The notes under the pieces: model-generated
Told to the model about the DNA's origin: nothing
The model's input: only the letters and a program-made list of their open reading frames with translations
Database searches by the model: none
Translations under genes and position numbers: made by a program
DNA from: Petrosia ficiformis
Lineage: Eukaryota > Porifera > Demospongiae > Haplosclerida > Petrosiidae
Assembly (NCBI GenBank): GCA_947044365.1
Contig: OX345641.1
Coordinates: 2,175,460-2,239,459 of the forward strand
Reading direction: 5' to 3'
DNA length: 64,000 nucleotides
Shown: piece by piece, positions 23,226 to 34,200 of the stretch
Layout: every line of letters begins with the position of its first letter
Numbering within the stretch: position 1 is the first letter of the stretch

Positions 23226-26087
23226 TCAATCTGTCTTTTTGTTGGGTACAGATGTTTCGGAGGGTCTTTCCCGTTTTTTTCTGGACAATTCTTTTTGTGT
23301 TGCTCTAATTTTCATTTGTGCAACTGTTTGTAAAGTAACACATGTCTCCACTAACAGACACACCTACAAGATAATAGACGATGAGGCAATGGATGGATAG
23401 ATGATGGATTGGGTGATGGATGGATTAGGTTGGATGAATGGAGGAATGGATAAATAGATTGATTTTTGGTTAGATCTAGGTGGTGGATACACTTTAGATG
23501 GATTGGTTGAGCAGATGGATGGACTTATGTATGGATTTATGTATGCATGGATGGGTTGGATGTATGGATAGTGAATGTGTGGAGGAATTGATAAATAGAT
23601 TGATAAAGGGTGGTAGATGAAGGAGATAAGGAAACGAATGATTGATTACTTGTAAAATATATACAAATCTCACCAGTATTAGAAAACAGTTGAAGAGAAG
23701 AGGAAGTGAGTAGATGACACTAATAAACAGACCAATAGAATCAAAATATTGTTGAGAAGAGAACTGCCTGTGAGTGAGTAATTATACATTATAATGATTA
23801 CATCTGATGAAGAGAGTATAAATAATTCTGATCTTTTAAGGCTGGTTCACAAAATGACGCAAGGCCTTGCGTTGTGTAAGTGTGTTGAATTGTGAAAATG
23901 ATGCACGCTGTCAGACGCAACCTAACACAAGAATAGGATCTGATTCTATCTTTGCGTCAACTGTGTTGCGTTTGACCAATCAGTTTTCAGAATTTTATCA
24001 CAACGCAACTGACACAAAGCAAGGCTTGTGTCATTTTGTGAACCAGCCTTAAGAGGGTACAGCATACAGTACTAGTACCTCTTTAGGCTATTCAAAGTTG
24101 ATCTGTTATTTCACGGGCCTGACTGATTTTCCATACCAGAGTTACAAATGATATTTTTTTCGCCATTTTAAACTTTGGTATTGATATTTTGGGACATGAA
24201 ACAACAGATAGTTAAGTAAGATTCACTTGTCATTTGATAAACTTTTATTTCAAAAAGAAAAACAGATCAAATGACATAAGAGAGAACTATATCACTTTCA
24301 TACAGAGAACACTGTTGAACATAATTATTAGTCTTGCCGTGATATGGAAATTTTTCTATGTCATGTCATATGGTACTTCATGTTGTGTTATGTAACTTAT
24401 GATATATGTATGTCATGATGACAAAACTATTGAATAAATAATGTATATTTACTCCCCCACCCTTTATAATTATTATTATATATTTTATGCTGAAAAACAC
24501 TGTTTTATAACACTGGTTGAACATTGTTGACCAAATGTCATGTACCACTGGTGTACACACTCTTCCACACTTATCTTGGTGGAAACACTGAAATAAGGTT
24601 CATGAAAAAGATTTCCCTTCCATGATGTAAAACAAATTGTGATATGATTTGCTGTGCATGATTATGACATGATATGTGACCTGATGTTCGGAAATGGACA
24701 TTCTCCTGTCAAATGCTTACCCTCAATCACTCTTCATTCCACCATTTTTTACAGGAGGTCAATAAAATTTTGTATCTATGATAATTAATAATAGCTCTTC
24801 CTGGATACCAAATTTCAATGACCGTCTTTACAAAATGGTGGAATGGCAAGCAATTGAAGAATGTAAGCATTTTATCAGTCCCTTTTGGAAATTATATCAC
24901 ATCAGTGTTTTTGATAAGTTTATATGGTGCACCATTGGTCCAATGACTTTCTTCATTGGCACTGCACAGTTCTCTCTTTGGGCCATTGGTGCAGCTAATT
25001 ATAATTATATTGTCACTAACAGCATTAACTGTTTGTTAATCGACTCAATATATATTCCCAATGGCACACACACTGACCATTTTTGAGCCAATTTGGCCCA
25101 TGCTTCAAAACATATCAAAAACTCTGGATCAAATGATATACTATATAATTATGGGAGCTCTAATACATAAAACTTATTAAAACTGACTTCCAGTTATTAG
25201 CACACCATTCATTAATCTGTTCACTGATATAACACAGGCCTCCTATAGTAATAAAGGAAAATTATAATCTGTATATAATGTACATGTAGTGATGTTTTAG
25301 TATGACCATTTTTAGGTATATATATATACAGTGTTATAGTTATATAATATATATAGTTGGTCAGCTAAAATTTAAGGTTTAGGGTTTAGGATTTTGTAAT
25401 GAGTTTTAGTTTTAGTTAGCAAAATAAAAGTAAGTTATAGTTTGTTTTAGCAAGTTATAGTTACTGCGATAGACTTGTAATTTAGTTATATATAGTTTAG
25501 TTAACTAAGAGTAACAATGCCTTACTAAAAGGGGTTCTAGGACAAAATTACATTTGATTGGATAAATTGTCTGGTTAGTTATAGGAACAATACAGTAATG
25601 AGGTTAATTATTAGTCAAGAACAGTCATGGCCTAGTGGGTTACTTGGCTAAATCTCATACAGTGTGGGTTTGTGAGACTTGTGTAGAAATTCACTACTCG
25701 ATGGTCAAAACCATCAAATATTGTTTTGTCCAGATGTTTCTGCTGGACAATTTCAAAAAACCATTGTTGCCTTGCGTGCATGAAGTCCGGATAACATGTA
25801 CCTAATGTAACAAGAATTCCTCCCATTAGGTAAGTTCTTTTTCTTGCAAGTATTATTGTCAGAAATGTAATAAAATGAAATGTCAGGAGAACTATTAACC
25901 AAGGCTCAGTCCAGCGCACCTATGGAATGGGAATGGGAATGGAATTATAGAAAGTATTTATGTATAGTAATTAACTGACGTTTGATATCACTTCTGATAT
26001 CATTTGAATATCTGTTTGTATTGTTTTTCCTCGTTCCAATTCTTCCATACTCATAACTTCAACCTCTAGAGTACTAGTGGGATCCAT
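23226..26087 (-). CDS. TMEM18: Transmembrane protein 18 (complete, 5 exons)
   Basis: Small membrane protein of the nuclear envelope/ER; animal TMEM18 is about 140 aa. Exons in transcript order: 26087-25980, 25919-25802, 25242-25188, 23767-23674, 23363-23226, joining in frame to 170 aa. Family landmarks: VRWTEPWLIVLLTFHFI (human ends TDWTEPWLMGLATFH), CYISEQINEWCANNWKQFSS, QQYFDSIGLFISVIYSLPLL, and a basic C-terminal tail rich in Lys/Arg (QKELSRKKRERP). Three to four hydrophobic segments. Exons 1 and 3 use the same donor, GTCAGT, weaker than the usual GTAAGT. The reading frame of exon 2 stays open for about 57 codons into intron 2, but only splicing at 25802 restores the conserved sequence. 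A TTAA-flanked MITE lies in intron 3. Confidence 0.9.
23836..24052. mobile_element. TTAA-flanked MITE in TMEM18 intron 3
   Basis: Perfect inverted termini GGCTGGTTCACAAAATGAC and GTCATTTTGTGAACCAGCC are bounded on each side by TTAA (23836-23839 and 24049-24052). The interior has repeated GACGCAA/GTGTTGCG segments and no transposase. TTAA target duplication is the hallmark of piggyBac-type insertion. Confidence 0.85.
25366..25560. repeat. TTAGTTAACTAA dispersed repeat, copy in TMEM18 intron 2
   Basis: Family built on TTTAGTTAACTAAAAGT and ATGCCTTACTAAAAGGGGTT. Other copies at about 34122-34275, 38586-38800, 45462-45520, 52090-52290 and 62205-62240. Its high density of short inverted TTAGTTA/TAACTAA pairs suggests a foldback element. 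Class not determined. Confidence 0.6.
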
Positions 26088-26167
26088 TCTGAAAATTAAT
26101 AATTAGTATCTATGAATATAATTATAAATAATTGAAAATTAATTAATTATAGACAATTATAAATAAA
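26088..26167. promoter_or_regulatory. Shared bidirectional promoter of TMEM18 and archease
   Basis: Only 80 bp, very AT-rich, separate the two divergent start codons. No TATA box or strong factor motif could be assigned. A common promoter is inferred from the spacing. Confidence 0.5.
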
Positions 26168-28542
26168 ATGGCTGAATCTGCTACCTCCATTCTTCCTTCT
26201 CCGTGTGACTTACCTTCAGAAGGAGCAAGTGAGCCAGGAAAAGATGGAGGAAAATACGAATGTGAGTTGTTAACTTGGTTTATTGGGTGTGGGTTATTTA
26301 ATTATCCAGTCTCTTCTCTTAGATTTGGACCACACAGCTGATATTCAGTAAGTGGTATATATATATATATATATATATGAATGATTTAGTCAGTTGAATG
26401 GTTATATGTATGTACTTTTTATCTTTTAGAATTCATGCCTGTATCTGCACAAATGGCTAGTTGATGGATGGATCATAGAAGGAGGAATGATTGCATGGAT
26501 AGACTAGAAGGAGGAATGATTGCATGGATAGACCGATGGATGGGTGAAAGGATAAAAGAATGAATGAATTGATGGGTAAATGGATGGGTCAATTGATGAA
26601 TGTTTGGATGGGTAGATACATGTAGATGTCTTCGATGGAAAAGTGGATGGAGCGATGAATTGATAGAATGATGAAGGAATACTGGATAGATAGACAGATG
26701 TCTCGGAGAAAGGATGATTAGATGGATAGATGAATGGAAGGCTGAATGATAGATTGATAAAGGAATATGAGATAGATAAATTGATGAAGGTATACGAGAT
26801 AGATGGATTGATAAAAAAATGGATGCTTCTTCTCATGAGTCACTGAATTACATCATACATTCTAGGCAGTATCATGTTGTATGCTGTTTTGTTAATTTAA
26901 ATAGTGGGTGGGTTGTGGTTTTGTTACTATTTATAGTAGAGAAAGTTTACATGCGAAACTATATACCTTTATTGGATTGATGGACTGACAGACTATGTAC
27001 ATATCATGTTTAATATCTTAACAGTTCAATTCAGGGGGAGATACGTTATCTGAAGCATATGAACAGGTAATAATTTGTTTGTGACAGTGGATCAGTCATT
27101 TGTCAAATAAGAATTTTATCAATCACTTGTATATAAATCCTTGTTACTCAGCCATTTTGCACAGAAAACTAACTAAATTTGGAGTTTAGGTAGAACAATA
27201 GGTGCTCTTCCTGTGTACCTGATTTCATTGGATACCTGTACAAAATCGAGGAGCTTTCGACTGATTTTGACAGATCACTGATTTTTGCATCCACTGTCAC
27301 ATTTTATTCATAATCATGTTAATAACTATGGTACAGACAGTGGTGTGGAAACATCCAGTCATGCAGGGCATAGTCTGATAAATCTAGTGAACGTCCAGTA
27401 AATTGAAACTAAACTGTATACAAAGTACATGTATATGGGTAGCAGAGCAGGAGTGGTCACAATGTCCAGTAGTAACCTCAATATTTCCACACCCCTGGCT
27501 AGAGGATTGTGAAATGCTGATGGTTATGTGGTTGTAGTATCTCAGTGATGAGAGCAGTAGTAACCTCAATGTTTCCACACCCCTGGCTAGAGGATTGTGA
27601 AATGCTGATGGTTATGTGGTTGTAGTATCTCAGTGATGAGAGCAGTAGTAACCTCAATGTTTCCACACCCCTGGCTAGAGGATTGTGAAATGCTGATGGT
27701 TATGTGGTTGTAGTATCTCAGTGGTGAGAGCAGTAGTAACCTCAATGTTTCCACACCCCTGGCTAGAGGATTGTGAAATGCTGATGGTTATGTGGTTGTA
27801 GTATCTCAGTGATGAGAGCAGTAGTAACCTCAATGTTTCCACACCCCTGGCTAGAGGATTGTGAAATGCTGATGGTTATGTGGTTGTAGTATCTCAGTGA
27901 TGAGAGCAGTAGTAACCTCAATGTTTCCACACCCCTGGCTAGAGGATTGTGAAATGCTGATGGTTATGTGGTTGTAGTATCTCAGTGGTGAGAGCAGTGT
28001 GTAGTAAATTTAATGCCTGCATCTGTAATCATTGGACATAACATGTATAGTACACATGAGCGTTCTACTGCAATCTGATTGGACATAATGAATGTACATG
28101 TAAAGTTGATTACAATAGCACTTTTCTACAATCTGATTGGACATAATGAATGTACATGTAAAGTTGATCACATGAGTGCTCTACTGCAATCTGATTGGAC
28201 ATAATGAATGTACATGTAAAGTTGATCACATGAGTGCTCTACTGCAATCTGATTGGACATAATGAATGTACATGTAAAGTTGATCACAATAGCACTTTTC
28301 TACAATCTGATTGGACATAATGAATGTACACACATTCTCTTTTCTTGTTGCTAGGCAACCATTGCCATGTTTGGTTATATGACTGATATTGAAACAGTAT
28401 CAAAGGAAACAACAGAGGTGATTACTGCTGAAGGTGATGACCTTATCTCACTTCTTTATCACTTTTTGGATGAATGGTTGTTTGTATTCTCAGCTGATCC
28501 ATTTTTTATACCTAGGGTCTGTCTATTTATGTGGTTATCTAT

Positions 28543-28573
<31 letters not shown>

Positions 28574-29157
28574 ATCTCTGTAGGAAATAAAAATAACAGA
28601 CTTTGATCCTATAAACTTCAAAATAACCAGTCAAGGGTAAGCGATCCTGCTCATTCTTTTGTTTTGTCGTCCACTCATCGTCCAGCTCTCCACCCAGTAG
28701 TCTAGCTATATACCTATTCACCTGTCCATGGATCTACACATACCTCTCTTTGCTCATCTAACCATTCACCTATCTACTGGTTTCATTCTGTCATAATCCA
28801 CTCATCCATTCATCTGACTTATTCATTTATACATCTGTTCACTTATTTATCCATCCACCTACCTACCGTTTCATTCATCCATTCATCAATCTATTCATCC
28901 GTCCATCTATTCAACCATCCATCATTCATCTTTCATTTAGCAACACAATTCATCCACTAATTCCCCTATAGTTATGGTGAAACATTCGATTTAAAGAAAC
29001 ATCCACAGGTGACATTATCTTAGTCACATGATATCAATGTGACTCATCACATGACTTGCATCCACAGGGCACTGAAGTAAAGGCAATAACATACTCTAAC
29101 ATGCAAGTATTTGATGAAATTGGAAGACATGAAGTATACGTTATTGTTGATATTTAG
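26168..29157 (+). CDS. ZBTB8OS: Archease (tRNA ligase cofactor), complete, 8 exons
   Basis: Archease stimulates guanylylation and turnover of the RTCB tRNA ligase, which joins tRNA halves after intron removal. Exons: 26168-26261, 26323-26347, 26430-26440, 27035-27066, 28355-28516, 28584-28636, 28972-29008, 29068-29157. They join in frame to 167 aa, the same length as the human protein. Landmarks: KYEYLDHTADIQIHAWGDTL, ATIAMFGYMTDIETV, GDDLISLLYHFLDEWL, FSADPFFIPREIKI, KKHPQGTEVKAITYSNMQV and the terminal VIVDI. Exon 3 is only 11 nt, and its inclusion is needed to rebuild QIHAW. Intron 4 contains an 88-bp tandem array, and repeats of about 60 bp precede exon 5. Confidence 0.96.
26465..26830. 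repeat. (GGAT)n-related microsatellite in an archease intron
   Basis: Imperfect GATGGATAGAT tract after the 11-nt exon. Minus-strand open frames over it are composition artefacts. Confidence 0.85.
27471..27998. repeat. 88-bp tandem array, six units, in archease intron 4
   Basis: Six head-to-tail 88-bp units, each with AGTAACCTCAATGTTTCCAC and GGTTATGTGGTTGTAGTATC, almost identical. It is followed by a second array (about 28020-28335) of roughly 60-bp units with CAATCTGATTGGACATAATG. Confidence 0.93.
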
Positions 29158-29512
29158 GGGGTGTGGTTTGTGTTAATAGCGGTATTGTCGATTTAAAGTT
29201 TAAAATATATTTTATATGGCAATATTTTTGCATTATATTTTAGCTAAAACAATAATTATTATTTATATACAAAATTAATTACTTCATCCAGCAATAAAAA
29301 ATAAAATCATTATTAAAATTTCGTTCAGTATAATAATAATTGTATGTGTGATATGAGTGTGATCATATGTACATGTAGGTACATGTACATATACATGTAC
29401 ATGTGTATATGTACATGTATATATGTACATATACGTGTGTATATGTACATGTATGTTGCATGAGCATGTATATATAAAATAGCTGAAGTAAAATAGATCT
29501 AAACACACTAAT
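29158..29512. other. Convergent 3' flanks of archease and the NSS-like gene
   Basis: About 350 bp without coding signal. It includes an ACATGT low-complexity tract at 29365-29455. Confidence 0.5.
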
Positions 29513-30792
29513 TTATAATTTAGCATCCACTATAAGCACTTTTTCTTTCGTTGACTTGTTATTACCTTTCATTGGAAACTCATCAGACATGTATGAGTCC
29601 TCATCGTATGTAGTTGCTTCTGAACTTGTAGGAGTGTCTTCAAAAGTTGGCGGTAACTGAATTTGTGGGGTTTTGTTACGTATAAACAAATTGAGGAGTT
29701 TTTCACAGTGACTACTTCGTTTTTCTTGTTTTAGATTAGTTACTCTAGTTATTGGATAGATCCACCAGTTGAGAGCTACAACACCACAAATTACTATCGT
29801 CCACTGCGAAAATAGAAATTGTAATATTTGTATGTACATACACTAAAAACAGTCGAAATGTTCATCGGTTATGATTCCAGTTCACCGATATGTCTAACAT
29901 ATTGAATGCCCAACAAAGAATTTGAAAGTAGGTCCCTCTGGGATAGTCTCATGTAGCCAGACCCAACCCTCTGCTAAGCGACGGGAAAGGTCTGGTCAAC
30001 CCACTGTACTAGCATTCATCAACGGTTTAGCCAGAGTTTTGGGTATTTTAGTGAATGACAAACCGCTTATAAAATTAAAATTTAAAATCAAAATAAGTAT
30101 ATTCATAACTAGTAAGCCAGCTGTATGAATATCATTACTACTTGACGCTCTTGACGAATGCTAGAACAGTGAATTGACCAGACCCTTCTTGTCGCGTAGC
30201 AGATGGTTGGGCCTGGCTACACGAGACTACCTCCTGGACTATTTGAGAACTATATGTATGTCTAGTTTCAAACATTTTAGTTAGTGGACTGTATACAATA
30301 TTATGTACATGTACATACCTGTATTACAATGTATACATTACATGGAAATTCATGTGCCTAGCATGCTAGCAAAAGGTGTAATACATAGTTAGCAAACAAA
30401 CTAGCAGCCACAATGGCTGTGCGTATGTACATACCTGTGTCACAATTGATATTAGTGAAGTTGGAGTAAATTCCCACCATGGAGAGTTATATGAGTCAGA
30501 ATTATTAATAATTTCATCTACCAACCACCAGATAAGCATTCCTATTCCCTCAATTGGTGCTACACATCTGTATGTGTGTGTGTGTTTGTGAATACATAAT
30601 TATAGAGCAACAATGTATATGTACATAGAATACACGTCACATACATTATAATGTAGCAGATTGAAAGGATTGTACATATAAGAATGTATTCATTACTCAA
30701 AAATTACAATCAGCTTCTTGTGGGCTAACCCCCTTTAGTTTATATACTACGGTTTTCCCGGGGAATCGCAAAACTCATATATATATATTTAT

Positions 30793-30844
<52 letters not shown>

Positions 30845-31189
30845 ATTATGTATAATTATGTAAGCTCAATGCTAGATCCTTCCACTATATATCAAAGTGG
30901 CTGTCCTGTCAGACTACAGTACATTTGCTATTGAGTAATGACAGTTGTGTGCGTGTGTGTTTAGAAATTGTATACTCACAAAATTATAAATACCCATATC
31001 CATGGGAGAGACCAATCATTAATACCAAACTGTAACAAAACAAAACAAAAGGTTGGAATGGACGTATGATCATGTGTGATTATGAATAGTGTTTATGTAC
31101 ATTGTATGTGTGTTCATGTGTGTAGGTATGTACATGTAATATGTACGTGTATGTTTATGTGTACATAAAATTATGCATGTATGTATGTA

Positions 31190-31220
<31 letters not shown>

Positions 31221-34200
31221 TGTATGTATGTATGCATGCATGTATGTAAAATGTATATATGTACATGTATGTATGTATGTATGAGTGTATGTATGTATGT
31301 ATGTATGTATGTATGTATATAATTATGTATGTATGTATGTATGTATGTATGTATGTATGTATGTATGTATGTATGTATGTATGTATGTATGTATGTATGT
31401 ATGTATGTATGTATATATGTATGTGTGTGTGTGTGTGTATGTATGTAATATGTATGTATGTATGTCGGTATATAAATATGTATGTATGTATGTACATGTA
31501 TGTACATTTATCTATCTATGTATATATAGCTTACTGAGTTATATAACTCTTTCCTGAATCGTAGTATGCCATAACGTATAACTAAAAACAAGAAGAAACA
31601 TCCTGATACAATCAATGCTTGAGCCCAAGTGGCATCTTGATTAGCAAATATATTGGGTTCCAGGGCAGAAGCTAGTCCAAGACTGAGAGACAAAACGAAG
31701 ACAATTATTGTACCAGCTATACGACGTACTGATAAGAGAAGAAAATATGTGTCACTCATAATTATACATTATACATAAATATACATATATACATGTACAT
31801 ACCTTTATACATACATACAACACTTGTACTTATACTGTATTAAATATTCTAAATACTAAATACATGTACATGTAGTTACATACATATGTGTACATGTACA
31901 TACATACATACATACGTATGTAGACTACGTATATACACATACATGTAAATTATTAGATACATACGTGCATACATACATATATAATTATATACACATATGT
32001 ACTTACATGTACGTACATGTACATAAATATATTTTAATGTATGTATGTACTTACATGAATGATGTACATGTACATGTACATACACTCTCAACAAACAAAC
32101 AAACTTTATATTCTACATGTAAATATACTACAAAACATTCATTCATTAAAAACAAAACAAATACTTTGTTGACTCACTTCCATAATCTTCTAAAACATGA
32201 ACACATAACTCCAGAATTGATATTAGTGAGCTGAGACCAGCTAGTGTGATACACAAGAAGAACAGGACAGCAACTACTCTACCACCATTTAAACTATTAT
32301 ACAGTAATGGCATCCTGTGTTAAAAACAAGTTGTGTATGGATGGATAGATAGATGGATGGATGAATGGATGGATGATATGGATGGATGAATGGATGGAAG
32401 TATGGATGTATGATATATGGGTGGATATATGATGTATGATGTATGATGTATGGATTGATGGATGGATTGATGGATGGATGGGATGGTAGCTGAATGGATG
32501 GATGGATAGATGGTGGATGGTTGGATCATGGATGAATAGAAGGATGGTGGATGGTTGGATCGAGGAAGGATGGTGGATAGTTGGATAGATGAATAGAAGA
32601 ATGGTAGATAAATGTATGGATGAGTGAATGAATGGATGAATAAAAAGAAGGATTGAGTATGATGATGTTTACTCACTGTATAAAAGTGATACCAGTATTG
32701 AAAGGACCATTGGTTTTTAAAACTCCAATGACGACATTAGTTGGGCTCCCTTTTAAATACTCATTGGAAAATACGGTACAGAAGATAGTCATACCACAGA
32801 GTAGACTGCATAAAGAAAGAGGTCCAATATCAACTATGATGTGCTCTCTAGCCTCAATAAGAGTGTACATGTATATTCTCATCAGTAATAAATATTAACT
32901 CATGAATATCAAACCATCTATTCCAACGTCTCTGAAATGAGGATGCCCCTGTACTTACAGATGTCCCAATCTGTGCTTTATAATTAAATGCTCTATTCCA
33001 GACACCATTGGGACAAATATAAATGTCCTCATTAGAGGAGTGTCATCATTTTTACACTAAGGTCTGGATCTGTGCAGTGACAATGTTCACACTTGATATA
33101 CACATTACCTACAATATGCATTGCGTGTACATCAAACCAATGCCACATTCATACAAGACGTTTTACACTAAGGTCTGGATCTGTGCATCGACAATGTTCA
33201 CACTTGATATAATATGAATGGCACAAACATCAAATCAAAGCTACATTAATTCACAGGTGGTTTTAAATCTTGTCTTATTACCACTTACCTCACTAAGTTA
33301 TTGATTGCTGGTGTAGTTGAACCAAGTTTTACTGCACCCTGACGTCTTGTCATATATGTGGCGTAAGTTAGAAACAGTCCTCCACCCGCACCTGAGAAGT
33401 TAGAGAGAAAATGTAAGCTATGAAACAGGGACCTTCATAGCAAAGAAAACTCATGCAATATCTGAGTAGTAATAATAACACAGTCACTGCAAAACTCATT
33501 TAGTAATTATCCTAGATTTAACCATATAGCTAATCTATTGGTTGAATGTTCTGTTTCTATGGGAACGGGTTCAGGTTAGTAATTGTTGTATCTATATAAA
33601 AAAACACCTTTAGTATGCCTTTAACAATTGTAGTCCTTTCTATTAATTAACTTCGATTATATTTGTTATCAGATTATAATCAATTAATTATACATGTACA
33701 TGTACTATCTACAGGAATGTATGATGGTATATTTATATTAGGCACCTGTGTCCCAAGCATTTTGTGTCAATGCATCTCTCCATAGTTGAGCACTGCTAAA
33801 TGATTCTAAAAAAATGATATTAACATTTGTAACTAAAATGTCTTACTTATAATAATACACAGGGTTTCATACTGAGGGGGGGATCATCAGCTAAAGGCCC
33901 AAGAAGCCACCAGAAACAACCTCAGAAAGGCTAGATTTAAACATTTTGTGGGGAATACCCACACACTCCTCTTATGATAATTCGGCTTTGCTGTTATTCC
34001 CACCCCAAATCAAATTCCTCTATGAAAGCCTGTCATGTGTGGCTGAATCAAACTCAATGAAGTGCTATATGAGTTTTCATACAGCACAACTTACTAAAAC
34101 GAAAAATGGTCAATGGGCACTTTTAGTTAGTTAACTAAAATTAGACCCTTTTAGTAAGCTGTAGTGATTGCAGTACACTTGTAATTTAGTTTTAGCTTCA

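Noticed and set aside
24778..25086. 102-codon plus-strand open frame
   Set aside because: It lies in a TMEM18 intron and antisense to it; no family resemblance or supporting splice sites found.
31070..31557. Long Tyr/Ile/His/Thr and Met/Tyr/Val/Cys frames
   Set aside because: Translations of the ATGT microsatellite; the frame end at 31535-31728 is a genuine NSS exon on the minus strand.
33782..33798. AG at the internal TTTAGCAG as acceptor of NSS exon 6
   Set aside because: Using it breaks the frame; the upstream AG after a T-run (exon start 33805) restores [17 protein letters not shown].
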